The notes: generated by a model from the sequence alone, not told the origin. DNA of 64,000 bases from Gnetum montanum (GCA_015680685.1 MNCI01013584.1:518816-582815), one strand, 5' to 3'; counted from the stretch's first letter, positions 25,090-37,012 are shown. Numbers and translations are program-made.

Positions 25090-25790
25090 AGTGAAAAGTG
25101 ATATATACTCATCTAGATGAGTTTATTCCTGATTTCACATTCATCCTACATTAGGATGAGCAACTAAAATGGTGTGACATGGAAGGCAACATTATATTGC
25201 CTCTTAATCAATCTATGCTTAAAATGTGTCTTCAAACTCTGAAGAAGTTAGGCATCTTAGATCTTTAAGAGGAATACGTTGTGAATGGTTATGAAACTTA
25301 TGACTATTATCCCATTGAAACACAATGTTGGCGATATTGACATAAAAAGAGGCATCATAAGGATTCAAAAGGGAAATGGTTCATAAATCCCTTATTCCTT
25401 CTAAACCAAGATGACAATGAGGATGTTTCCTCTGAGGGCCCTTAGCATGAAGATTCTCTACCCTTTGTTGCTGGTCATGAGAGTGTGACCTTAAATCTGT
25501 AGTTTACAATCAACATGGTGGTGGCAATCCTCCTTTCCCTTCACCCTCTTCATTTACATCTACTTCTTCTTCCTCTTTTGATTTTGAAAGATGTTGTAGA
25601 AGGAATAACTGTGATGGAGGTGAGCCTTGAGGCAATAATACTAATTGCCATGCCCACAATAATCAAAGGGGCAATAGAGGACATAATTGGTGATAACAAA
25701 ACAATGATGATGATGAGCCTTTCTTAGCAACTTGAAGTATGCTTAACATCACAGAGGCAATTAAGATCCCAACTAGGCATGTGAAATATA
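25090..25790 (+). pseudogene. Athila-like gag remnant (truncated copy)
   Basis: The plus strand carries FHIHPTLG-like and MEGNIILPLNQS-like stretches matching the gag N-terminus of the other two copies. A Ser- and Asn-rich linker follows, and the start of the capsid region (MLNITEAIKIPTRHVKY). Several stops break it, and it ends abruptly at about 25790. Confidence 0.75.
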
Positions 25791-26480
25791 TTTTAACAAT
25801 TGACAAACACTACTTTCAACTTTCGCATTAAAGTCTTCATAAAGGACAAATGGCACTAAATTGTTATGGCTTAGGAATAACTTATTCTTCAAAGTTTCCT
25901 CTATTTTCTTATTCTAGTATGCCCCTTGGCATGGTCTAACATCTGGACATGTTGATTTGGCAATTAAATATATGTTAACCACACATGCATAGCTTCCCAA
26001 TAACTAGATTTTTAATATCAATGCCAAGGTTATGTGGCTTCACCAAAACCTTGACTATTCTTTCTTTTCCATGATTTGAAGCTCTAGGATTTTAAAACCC
26101 ATATCTTCTAATCTCCATTCAAATATTTGTACCAAATTAAGCTTGGTTTCTTTATAAAAGATTACACAACCATCCATGTTGTGATTTCTATAATAGGCTA
26201 ATCTATATAGTTCAAAAGAAGAACTTCCACAAAAACCTTTTTACTTATAAATACCTTTATATCCCATCTTTTCTAAATCTAGTTGGTATTGGTATACATA
26301 TTTATATGGCAAGACTTCTTGTAGACATGAGACATCAACATCCAAATCTTATAACTCTATTAAGATGCCTAGATATTGATACTCATGCCAATCCAAGGCC
26401 CATGGTGAACATAGTAGATGTTGTCCTTCACTAGCTAGGAATCTTGCTAGTACATTTATGTTGCCACTTTCATTCTCATT
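25790..26480 (-). pseudogene. CCR4/nocturnin-type EEP nuclease gene fragment
   Basis: Minus-strand frames, with stops between them, read NVLARFLASEG, CSPWALDWHEYQYL, VDVSCLQEV, KMGYKGIYK, MDGCVIFYKE, CVVNIYLIAKS and PFVLYEDFNAK in that order. This matches the exonuclease-endonuclease-phosphatase domain of CCR4-family deadenylases: YN.L, W..R...L, CLQEV, GY.G.Y, DGC..F.., N.HL, P....GDFN. CCR4-type enzymes shorten mRNA poly(A) tails. At least four in-frame stops occur. The His-containing C-terminal end is missing because an Athila fragment abuts at 25790. No clear introns were seen, so it may be a retrocopy or a gene piece captured by a transposon. Confidence 0.75.
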
Positions 26481-28867
26481 CTTGGATTTTCTAGACCATT
26501 ATTTTTTATAACTATCATACACCTTGTTGAAATAAGATTATGACTCTCCATATTCTATAGTATGATTTGGTTATAGGACGAATTGATATACATGTTCTTA
26601 ACCATTCTAGTTCACCAACTAATTCATCAACTAATTCTTCAACTAATCTTGTTGGTAAAAATTGGCTACATTACCAAGACTCTTTAGTAACCTTTCTTTC
26701 TACCCTGCTTAGAACACTAACTTCGGTAGTGTAACTAATAACATACTAGGGATTAGTGATCTAATACTATGTGAAAAGGTTTAGCATGTAATATTACGGC
26801 CCAAAAGGTTAAATTTGTTAGTCCCAAAAATTAAATTGTTAGGCATGATTAGTTAGTCTAAGTTGTGACTTTTTAAGGAAAAATTTATGATATCATCAAA
26901 TTATTGGATACCCAAATGATAAATCTGACCTCACCATTGGGTTTAGAGGGATGAAAAATGTTAGAAGTGACTATTCATGTATTAAAAATGGAAATCATAT
27001 GCCCAAATTACACTAAAATGGGTATCTAAGGATCTTGAGGCACTATGGTAGGCAAGAAGTAAAAACTAATTTTTAGAGCTCCATGAGGTAGATCTAACTT
27101 AACCACTTTGTCTAGAAGGTTGAAATCTATGGGAAACCACTCTTCATTCACTGAAAAAGGCTTTCAAAATTAAAAGTTATGTCTTCTAAGGTCTAGAAAA
27201 TTCAACATGGAAAATGAGACTTCCCAAGAGGCCACCCATATCAGTACTACTCCAAAACAAGCATGCTTAACTATGAAGTTCTTAATTTAGTTGGTGTCAA
27301 AATGTCAATTTGAATTAATTGTTAAATTTTTCTACGTTCCAATATTTCAATCATTCTTGCCTAAACATTAATTTTAAATTTTTCATTATTTGATAGTTTT
27401 GAAAATTTTCATCGAATGTTGGAAAAAATTTTATCAACTAAAAGCAAATTTTCGATTGTTGAAATTGTTGAGAGAGGTAGTTTTTCTTGACGTCGATGGT
27501 GTCTGTGGAATGCTAGGGGAAAATAGAGGTTCCATTGGGATAGTTTTGTTTTATCCATTTAATTTAATGTTCCTTCCTGGCTTGATGGATGGCTTGATGG
27601 TTTAATTTTTGGGCTATACAGTGGCTTGAACATTGGCATAAATGATTCATTTAAAGCCTTGTATCTCCTCTTGTGAAATACATTTGAGTTTTCCACAAAC
27701 CTGAAATTTTTTCCTTCAATGTGTAATTTTTTTTGTAATAGTTATCTATGTCTTCAGGACTAAGATATTGACTTCAGTATCCATTTAAAACTTTCCACCC
27801 ATTTTGCAAGGTATCTCTACATATTAACAAAAATAATGAAAACATGCTTATATACTTTGTTAATTTTTAAAATACTTAGGACTAAGTAATTAAATGATGG
27901 CCTAAATAAACATGGCTCAAGTAATCAGAGTTAATATTAATTTTTTAAAAATTTTGAGTAATAAATCACTAACCAATATGCATCTTTACATATATAACTA
28001 AAATGTAATTTAAACATGCAAAATTTTTCTTGCATTAAAATTATCAAATAACAAAATAAATATAATCAACCTACCTTTCATATTTGGATTATGTTTATTG
28101 TACAACTTAGCTATATACATAGTCAAAATTTTAGTTTGAACTATCTTTAGTAAAAAAAATTTGTAAAAGAAATGCCTTTTGCAAATGAAATTAAAAACCA
28201 TTTATTTAGTCACTAGAACTAAAGTGCACCAAGTGAATCAAATTTTAAATTTAACACAATAGGATTTCTACCAATGAATTGTAATCATCATTGAAAAATT
28301 ACCTAAGAACTATGCCTTCTAATTATACTATATATATGTCTAGTGGAAGATTTATAAAGAACTATAAGTAACAAGTTTAATTTCAATAATCCCAAATTAT
28401 AGGGGTTAGATGTTTAGGACACTGAGTTCTAAAAAAGAGAAGATTAACTTAGCCATGGTTACTAGCCTTCTAAGATGAACTTGACAATGAACTTAATCAA
28501 TTAATATTCTAATAATATTATAAGATGGGTAAGAGTTACTTGGACCGGTGTATCCTTGTCTTACTAATGTCTCTCGCAATTGATGTACCTTGGTGAGGCA
28601 TAATCAGATCTTCTGTTCAATGATATCCATGAAAGTCTCTAAGAAAAGGAATCTTGTTGGTTGGTGGAATCCATTTGGATTGTAAGGCACATCTAGTGAT
28701 GATCCATGGCTCCCCCTAGATTATGGCTTCATGGTTCATCATTGGATTATGGATCTAGTGATTAGTTTATAACTCTTCCTAACTCATGTCTCCATGGGTT
28801 ATCATCGGATTATAGTTGGTCCTTGGTTTTGAATAGCCCTTAGGTCATGGTTTTCTCTAATACCAAA
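26481..28867. other. AT-rich DNA, no gene recognised
   Basis: No coding domain or repeat family could be identified on either strand. A 71-codon open frame at 27390-27605 resembles nothing known to me. If the primer-site reading at 28868 is right, this would be the interior of that element on the minus strand. Confidence 0.4.
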
Positions 28868-29811
28868 TGTGACATTTCATTCTCAGGTGTCATGGAAAAT
28901 GTCAAATATATGTTATATTAGATATTAGGCGTAAGAAGATAACATAGAAAACATCAAATATGTGTAACATTTGACATTAAGTGTAAAGAAAAGAATAGGG
29001 AAAATGTAGAAGGAAAAAGGAAGAAAAAAGTGCTTTATTAATGTGGAATAGTGTATCTAGATTTTACTACCACTCATCATTTAATGAATACATGAATTGG
29101 TGTATTTTATTCTATCCCCTCATGCTCTAGGTATTCCTTTGGATTTTCTTCCTTCAACATCTACGTCTTAGAGGTAATCAAGGACTACCACTACAGTTAG
29201 GCCTACAACAAGCCAAAAGGAATGGCCAATCCTCTTCCTAACCTACTTCACCTAGCTCACATTACTCACCTTTACCATCTTCACAACTCCATGATGATAT
29301 GACCTTTAATGCCTAGGTATAAATACCTTAGGTCAAATCCCCAAGAGATGTTTTCATTATTACAACATGCCCTTTTGAGTCTTACTTACAACTCCCTTTC
29401 AAGTCTTATTATAATAATGATAACACTTGTTATGAAGAGGCACCATCTTTGTTATGTAGAAACACCATTTGAGAATGGACATATTATAGTTACCATCCTA
29501 AATAAGGTATGATACTACATATATTTTGCCACTAGGTTAAGGGGCTAGCTTTGAGGTTAACTTAGACGATTGACTAGACATTCATGTACTAATTACCTTG
29601 CAACAAATCATGTTAGTTGATGAAACTCCACTAATAGTAATTGCATTACCACTAAGTTCATAGACCAACTCTAAAGTTAATGGTCATGATTGACCAACCA
29701 ATATTAGTAAACTAATTGTTTCCTAGTTTTCCAACACCTTGAATGTGCCTATACACCCTCAAAATGTCTACTAGCCATCATTGTCAAATAACATAATTTT
29801 CATGAAATAAA
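28868..29811. repeat. Possible LTR next to an initiator-Met-type primer site
   Basis: On the minus strand a segment ending GAAATGTCACA is followed by TTTGGTATTAGAG, close to the TGGTATCAGAG primer site used by many plant LTR elements. That suggests an LTR running rightward from 28868, later split by the element at 29817. No second LTR or clear other end was found, so this is tentative. Confidence 0.3.
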
Positions 29812-29816
29812 ACTTG

Positions 29817-31209
29817 TGTAGTAACCAAAAACATCAATGGCTAAAACACTGAGAGGACAATAGGCACACAGCCTAACACTACATTCACACGAGGGCCCTA
29901 CTAGAGATGGAGATAGTATGCCCTGAATGATCTTGTCAATCAAACAAGGACTTATAGAGTGCAAATGGTATTAATGAAAATAGTGCTAAGTGTCAAGTGG
30001 TGTCAACTGTGTTGACCATGTGAACAATGCTAAGCATAGTCAGTGTTAATGGTGTGAATAGTGCCAAGTGTAGTCATGCTTTTCAAAAGAAAACAAGAGT
30101 GTCAACATGCATGGATTGCTACTTGAGCATAGTTGTAGGCCAAAATGTGAACAAAATGCAAAGAAAATGCAAGGAAGGAGGAGGAGAAATAGAACACTAC
30201 CCTAAATGGGGTTGAGCATAGTTAACTTCAAAAGGGGTTTAGAAGGTATGTAGTGTATAGCAGGCATAGTGAAGAGCATAGTCACAGTCTCAATGGTGTC
30301 AAGCCATGAAATCTAGTGCTTGCCATGGTGTTTATGCCTACTGATTTAACCATCATAGTGTATTGTGGCCTATGGTGTTTGGCTAGGCTGTAGGGGGGCT
30401 ACACTGGGTCGTGGTCTACAACTCTACCTCTTTAGGTCACCAGTATGCCTTTGAGTTTCATTTGATCAAATGCCAAATGCCAAACTTGAAAAATGCCAAC
30501 CATCTAAAGTTTGCTCTCACTACCTTGAAAATGCTCAGCTAAAAAATGTGGATCAGCTACCACATGGTAGAGGGGTAGTTGGGACTACTCTCAACCTTAA
30601 CTACGCTCTAGAGCGTAGTCCTAATAGTTAGAAAAAATATGCCAAAATTGGTGTTTTCATGCTAACTATGCTAAATACACTCTAAAGCATAGTCCCAATA
30701 GTGGAGAGCATAGTCTCAGCACTTAGAAAAATCTACAACTTGTGTCATCATTTTGACACTTAGAAAAAATCTTATAACTAGTTGTTGTATGTTGACTATG
30801 TTGACTATGCTCTAGAGCATAGTCCTGATAGTGGAGAGTGTACTATCAATACTTCAAAAAATTTTGCAACTTGTGACCTTCTTTAGACACTTAGCCAAAA
30901 TTGTAGAAAGTTGGTCATTGAAGCTTACTACACTCTACAATTTTGCAGCTTGTGACTTTATTTGGACACTTAGCCAAAATTGTAGAAAGTTGGTCATTGA
31001 AGCTAACTACGCTCTACTGCAATGGATAGCATAGTCCTAGAACTTAAACCAATTTGCAAAAAGTGTCATCATTCTAACACTTAGAAAATTTTGCAAATCT
31101 AGCAATTTGAGCTGACTATGCTTAACACTTAGAAAAATTTGGGCAAAGTACTACTATTTTGACACATAGCCAAATTTGCGATTGAGACCTGAAATTTTGT
31201 GGTGTTTCA
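29817..31209 (-). repeat. 3' LTR of the gag-protease element
   Basis: On the minus strand it begins TGAAACACC after the purine tract AAAGAGGGGCCAA (31210-31222). Its outer end abuts the ACTTG duplication. It carries a 79 bp internal tandem duplication (about 30850-31017) absent from the other LTR. It also carries two perfect palindromes of 20 and 22 bp centred on CTAG. Confidence 0.88.
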
Positions 31210-32379
31210 TTGGCCCCTCTTTGTTGACATTTGGAGGAGTGGCCCAAGAGACATCGACAAAGAACCAAAAAACACCATAGTAGATGTGGCACCAACATCA
31301 CTCATTAGTATCAAATTGGGTGTTGTTCCACCATGTTCTAGAGTGTTATGGATAGGGGTATGCTACAACAAAGGGTGTAGGTAATGCTAGGGAGATGAAA
31401 TGCAAACAATGTATCATGATGCAAGATGCAAAGTTAGCATAGCTAACGATGACCATAACATGAAGTGGCTTGCCCGTGAAATATTGACCTCTCATGAAAG
31501 TGCTCATGAGAGAGTCAAAGTTGATCTAAGGCTGGGCTAGTTGCAAAATTGTAGCTCTTGTAAATTACTTAGGGATGTACATCTTCTTGTTCTCTCTTTT
31601 TTTTTCTTTTTTCTTTTTTTTTCTTTTTTTTTCTTCTTNTTTTTTTTTTTGCTTCTTTGCTTTTCCTTTTGCTTTCTTGCTTTGTTGTAGGGTGAACCTC
31701 TATTAGGTTCTGCACATTGCTAAATGTTAGTTGTAGGATGTGGACCATCGAATAGATGGGCTTTTTTGGCCATCAAGTAGATGGACTTTGCTTCGATGCA
31801 CCCATGGTGTGTCTGTGGGATAGGTGTTTCCTCCTAGAAATGAGTTCCATTATATCTACTTGGGCTTTAATCAACCAATAGAGGCTTCCCATGGGACAAG
31901 TTGCATTATGTCCACCATGGGTTCTATGGTGTGATGTGAAGAGAGTGTGCCATGTGTGTTTCTAGTGCATATGCATTAGATGGCTTGCATGCAAGGGAAT
32001 ACAAGGTATGAAAGAGGGTATTGGAATACAAGATGGATATGTGTAGGCTATAACAAGATGAGGGGAACATGCACTCTTGAGTGGCTTATCTAGTCCAATC
32101 ATGCACATCAAAGCGATGTGGTGACTTGTTGTTGCGATGAGAAGCACCTTTGCACAACTACCTTTGGGGCTTCGTCCTACAAACACAACTCCAAGAAGAT
32201 AAGAAAACCACAAAATGTGAAATGTAAGTGAAATGCCAAATGCAAATATGTTACAAATACATCAAAAGCTAAACCAGTTGCAAGTGCACATGAAGCTAGT
32301 GGAAGTACCAATGTGATGATGTTGTGAGTGCCCCAAAGGTTGCACCAATGGTAGGTGCTCCAAAAGGTTAGCAACATGC
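31210..32379 (-). other. 3' internal region of the gag-protease element, non-coding
   Basis: It lies between the minisatellite and the 3' LTR. No RT, RNase H or integrase motif is visible on either strand. It holds a pyrimidine-rich tract at 31588-31680 containing an N at 31639, and the polypurine tract (minus strand) at 31210-31223. The last 280 bp are related, in inverse orientation, to 6403-6674. Confidence 0.65.
31588..31680. repeat. Long pyrimidine-rich tract with one N
   Basis: About 90 bp consists almost only of T with scattered C (purines on the minus strand), interrupted by an N at 31639 within a T run. It lies about 380 bp inside the 3' LTR of the gag-protease element. Its exact length is unreliable because of the N. 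Confidence 0.85.
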
Positions 32380-33220
32380 TAGTTTAAAGTCCTGGTAGAT
32401 TGTGAGCCCAATTTAAGGTCTTGGTAGACCATGGGATGCAAGTTTCGAGTCCTAGTAGACTACAAGGTGCTAGTTTAACATCGTAGTAGATGGTGGATGT
32501 GGGTGCTAGTTCAATGTCATAGCAAATAAGTTTTTGTGCTAGTTTAACATCATAACCCAAGGACAAACTATGCCAATTTTAGTATTATGAAAGATGAGTG
32601 TTGTGCTAGTTTTAGTGTCAAGGCAGACAGTTGTGCTAGTTTTAGCATCATGACAAAAAACTATGTGCTTACCTTGCTTTAGTGAGGTACAGTGGTGCAT
32701 GCATAGCCATGTTGTATGCCTATAAGATCCTGCAAAAATCAACTAGAAAAACAACATCAAGAGGCAACTTTGTAACAAGGTTAATGTGCACAAGTGAGAG
32801 GAAAGCAATGTGAAAAGTGGTAGTTTTGGGCCATTCTAGGCCACAACAATAGTTTAAGGCCATTTTGGGCCATGTGTTTTTCTAGTTTAAGGCCATTTTG
32901 GACCATGTGTTTTGCTAGTTTAAGGTCATTTTGGGTCATGTGTTGCCAATTTTCAGGTCATGGCAAGATAGAGGTGCTAGTTTAAGGCCATGGTAGGTCG
33001 TATGCTAGTTTAAGGCCTTTTTAGGAAATTGCAAAGGGATTGATAGTTTTAGAACCATTTCAAGCCATATGTTTCCAGTTTAAGGCCATGATGCTAGTTT
33101 AATGTCTTTTCAAGCCATGGGGGGGCTGCTAGTTTAAGGCCTTTTGAGGCCATGGGGGAATTGCTAGTTTAAGGCCTTTTTGGGCCTCGTGTTTTTGCAG
33201 TTTTATGATTTTTTTGTGTT
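32380..33220. repeat. AGTTTAAGGCC minisatellite (gag-protease element)
   Basis: Roughly twenty diverged units of about 30-45 bp share TAGTTTAAGGCC followed by TTNNNGGGCCATG variants. It sits directly downstream of protease in the sense of the element. The same unit occurs at 1-235 and, in reverse complement, at 10490-10870. Confidence 0.85.
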
Positions 33221-33539
33221 TTTGATGTTTTTCAAATGCAATGTGTAGGCTAAGTGGATGGATGCATAAACAAAGTAGAAATGCGTAAACAAAGTGAAGC
33301 AATGTGTAAACTAAGCAAGCAGGTAAAATGTAAATGCATCAACAAATGCAACGTAAGTGAAAACCAAAAATGCATGGCATGTGGAGGCAAGGGGTAAGCA
33401 GGAACCTAGTGCATTTTTTGCCAAGGGAAAAACTTGGTCACATAGTTTCTTCCTAACCAGACATGGATTAGGGGGTGCATAAGGCTTAGGATCCTCTAGG
33501 AGGTTGTCGGCTTCAACCACTCATTCAGGTGTGTTAGTG

Positions 33540-33990
33540 TTAGGCGTTGTGTTGCTTGTTGTAGGTGTACCACCAAGAAACTCCACCTTCAACACTTAGC
33601 CTATGTCTACATGGTGGATAGTCAAAGGGGAGATGTTATCACTATAGGTTATAACTTGACCACCTTCATATGGAAGGTGTATTTCTTGGTGGATTGGGGA
33701 GGAGATGTCCTATAGCTAAGCTAGCTAGGGCTTGCCTAGGAACAGGTTGAAGCTTGGCATCTCCTCTATAATGGTAAAATCTGCAAAGGTGGGGAACTAC
33801 TTCCCTACCACAAAGGTGATGTTTATTGTGCCCTTAATAGTGACACATGATCTGTTGAAAGATTTTAGACATGCAATTTTGGTTGGCCTAATCTTGCCTA
33901 CCAAGCCCAGCTTGTGAATGATAAAGTACAAAACTACGTTTGTTGCTGCATCATCATCAACATGAACCTTGCAAATCATGCACTACCCAA
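33540..33990 (-). pseudogene. Tat-like aspartic protease remnant
   Basis: A minus-strand frame near 33740 reads SFNLFLGKP, then after stops HQEIHLPYEGGQVITYSDN. This corresponds to the FN.LLGRPW and SS.HQ....Y blocks of Tat-lineage proteases. It aligns with 540-800 at the left edge of the window. At least three stops interrupt it. Confidence 0.72.
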
Positions 33991-35099
33991 CATGTATGCT
34001 AATGGATAGTGAAGCTGTAGTGACCTCTCCTTGTTCAGGGTTGACCTTGATTACACCATCACGAAATGCTAGGGATGTTGAACTCGATTCCTATAGTGCA
34101 AGGGGCAACATTACTGCATGGATGGATGCCTCATCTACAAGGATGTCCTTATGATAGGAATGGAGATTAACATCTAGGCTAGTGCTTGAATATGGGAAAA
34201 TGAGATCATGACTAGGTCATACAAGCTTAGCATTATGTTTTTCTACTTTAGCATTTGTTTCACCTAGGCTAGTGCAGTTGTGAAGTCCTTGTTATCGATT
34301 GTTCTATTGGCCTTGACCTCCTCCATGAAACACGAGAGAAAGATCTCTTGTAAAGAGGACTTGTGCTTAGCTTTTTTCACTTGTTTGGTGGTCATAATGC
34401 TTAATTATTACTTGCTAGTCGTGGCATTTGTTTTGACCATGAGGGTTGTGAGATGCTCATTCAACCTCTTGCATTGCCATTTGGTAGGCCTACCCAAGTT
34501 GCCAGTGGGGTTGACCCTTGAAGGAGAAGAGACCAACACATTGCCCAGCATTAGGCTTGGGGTAGGTGAGGGGCCAACGCATTGTGGCATCCTAATGATA
34601 AAAAACTATTTCATAGTTGTTGTGGGGCTAGCTCGTTGTGGCACCTTGATGATGAATGGTTACTTAGTAGTTGTTGTTGTTGCATCATGCCAGTTTAACA
34701 TCTTAGCATATGGTTGTTGCCAATTTAATGTCTTAGCAGAAAAGTGGTTGGTTTGGAAATTTAATGTCTTAGTAGATAGTTGTTGTGGAACCTTGACCAC
34801 AAAGGGTGTTGTGGTTGCCCAAGGTGGCACTTTGACCATGAAGGGGGACCTCTTTCTTGTGAAGGTTGAGGAGATCCTTGCCTTACTGGAAGGCACTAAA
34901 ATCAAAAAAGATTATTCTGTAGGTTTGGACTTGCCTCCTATGCTAATGCAGTTTATGACGTAGGGGCCATCATTTGCATTGGATTGGCTCACTGCATCGA
35001 GCACTAATTGGCTCCTTTTTATCATTCTTTGTAGGTCATCTTGCAATGCCCAACAGTTGTCCATACTATGACTGAACATCTAGTGGTAGTGACAAAATT

Positions 35100-36060
35100 A
35101 GTCTAGTCAAAAGTCCTTTGGGACTAAGGACTTATTTGGTACTATTGAGGTGGGGTTCCTCAGTAGTTCACAATACCTATCATTTCTTTGATGGGAAATC
35201 TCCGATATGTGTTTGTATTGGATTTGCCCAATTTTCAAAAGTTTCTCTAGAAACTTAGAGGGTTTCATCGATAGTGGGATATATCTCAAGCAATCCTTGC
35301 ACTCAGAGTGGGGACTTGTAGCATCTTGCATCATGGCCTTTGTTGATGTAGGTGGGTTGGTACCAGAGTTTGTAGCTTTGGGAGCTGTGGCCTTGGGCTA
35401 CTTAGTGTCAAGCCCTGGTTGGATACTTTTGCATTTGTGGCTACCATGGCCACTGTTGCATTTTGGTTATGCACGTTCTAGTTTTTGAAGGCCATGTAGG
35501 CTAGGTCATTGCTTGCTTATGCTACCTCCTTTATGCCCTTTGATTGGGCAAAGGCTTAGCTAAGAGACTTTGGGGCCAGGTAATATAATTTTGACTTAAC
35601 AAAGTCATTAATTGCATTCTTGAAGATGGCTAAGAGGTGCATCTCTACTATGGGCTCTCATATTTCTTGTAACAATGTGCTCCAACATTGGAAGAATTTT
35701 GGCATAGGTTCTAGGTGCCCTTACTTGACCTGCATGAGTTGGTCAAGGGTTGCTTCAGGTTTCAGGTTGTACTTGAAGGGTTTCTTAGGAGGTCCTCTAG
35801 GGAGGAGATTGAGCCCCTAGGTAGTGAGCAGTACCAGTCAAGGGCTTTACTAGTTAGGGACATGGGGAAGACATGCATGATTACATGTAGTTAGGTTTGC
35901 AACAATAGGCATTCAAACCTAAACGTGACCAAGTGTGCATTCAAGTCTTCCTCACCATTGTACTTGCTAAGTTGAGGCAATGGGATCCTAGTTGGGAGAG
36001 TTAGTGGTGGGACTAAAGGACTTATGGGATTATCATGATAGAATTCCACCAGCTAGAATG
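35100..36060 (-). pseudogene. Tat-like gag remnant (gag-protease element)
   Basis: The minus strand reads FPMSLTSKALDWYCSLP near 35835-35870, a typical capsid block (F..SL.G.A..WY..LP). Further down, CLRYIPLSMKPSKFLEKLL near 35250 matches the Y.PL.....L..LL block after the capsid in Tat-lineage polyproteins. Stops and frameshifts break the frame. Confidence 0.8.
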
Positions 36061-36777
36061 CCTGATCCAAGCTTGGGGATGTGCTAGCTAGTTGCATTAA
36101 CTAGGCTTGTGTTGGTTTCAGGACTAAGAGCTAGATTTTTGGTTGCAAAGTATGCTAGTTTCACGTCATAGCAGATGGGTTTAGTTGATGTGTTGGCTAA
36201 GGGATGGACGTAGTGACTAAGGTGGACAACATGCACATGGATTGGATTGACACTAAGGACACCAATAAAATAGGTGAGACCTAGGATTCCTGAATCGTTT
36301 GGGGCTAGGAGGTGGCCCCTGTGTGAGTGTAGGGTTGGGCAAACATGTTTGCTACCAGACTTTGGAGTAATTGTTGGAAGATAGTGTAAAGGGGGCTCTT
36401 ACATTTAGAGCAAGCCTTAGACTCATCTTCCTCCTTTTTTAAGGCTTCCTTATAGTTGGTTCCTACATCATGCTTATTTGCACAAATGAGTTGGGATAAC
36501 AACTGGTGATAGGAATCCGTGAGTGGGATTATGTCAAATGAGAAAGGGTTGTACTCTCATCCATTCTAGTGGACTTGTTCAAAGTCCTATTTTGCCTCTA
36601 TGTCGAGGCTATCCATGAGTAATCCTCCTTGGATTTTGGTACAATCAAAGTTATATTATTCATGACTAAGCACGCAATGCTTTGGGTGGATCATGAAGCT
36701 GTCAAGTGTGTTAGACACCAACGTGGAAGGTTGACTTGGATTCATGTTCACATATCAAGATGAAAGAGTTGTTGTTT

Positions 36778-37012
36778 GTAAAAAATGGCTAACTTTGAAA
36801 AATGCAAAAAAAAATGTCTAAGTCTATCAATAGCAAAAAAAAAACCAAGTATAAAAATGCAAAAAATTGACTAAGTGTAAAACTACAAAAATTTGGCTAA
36901 GTATGAAAATGCAGAAAAAATGCTAAGTATGAAAATCCAAAAAAATGATTAAGTATGCAAATACCAAAAAATGGCTAAGTGTAAAACTATAGAAAAAAAT
37001 ACTAAGTATGGA
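36778..37012. repeat. A-rich minisatellite in the element leader
   Basis: About eight imperfect units of roughly 28-30 bp built on GCTAAGTATGAAAATGCA plus an A run lie between the 5' LTR and gag. The related element at the left edge has only one or two units at the same place (about 4080-4130), so the array expanded in this copy. Confidence 0.8.

Larger units (their letters stand above)
24036..25790 (+). mobile_element. Truncated Athila-like element (5' LTR and part of gag)
   Basis: This plus-strand LTR of 853 bp (24036-24888) is followed by primer site TTGGCACCATTG and gag sequence. The gag sequence aligns with the gag of copy 1 to the equivalent of its capsid start (TTGAAGTATGCTTAACATCACAG against a near-identical run near 20880). 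The homology then stops at about 25790, next to the nuclease pseudogene. The LTR start abuts the integrase region of an older Tat-like pol at 24035. Confidence 0.85.

Noticed and set aside
27390-27605. A 71-codon plus-strand frame
   Set aside because: It has no recognised domain and lies in AT-rich DNA without a supporting context; its length is expected by chance.
34280-34963. A 227-codon plus-strand open frame, the longest in the window
   Set aside because: It is antisense to the gag-protease linker of a retroelement and is made of repeated low-complexity units (GTLTMKG, FNVLA). It has no recognisable domain and arises from a repeat with a 3-divisible period.
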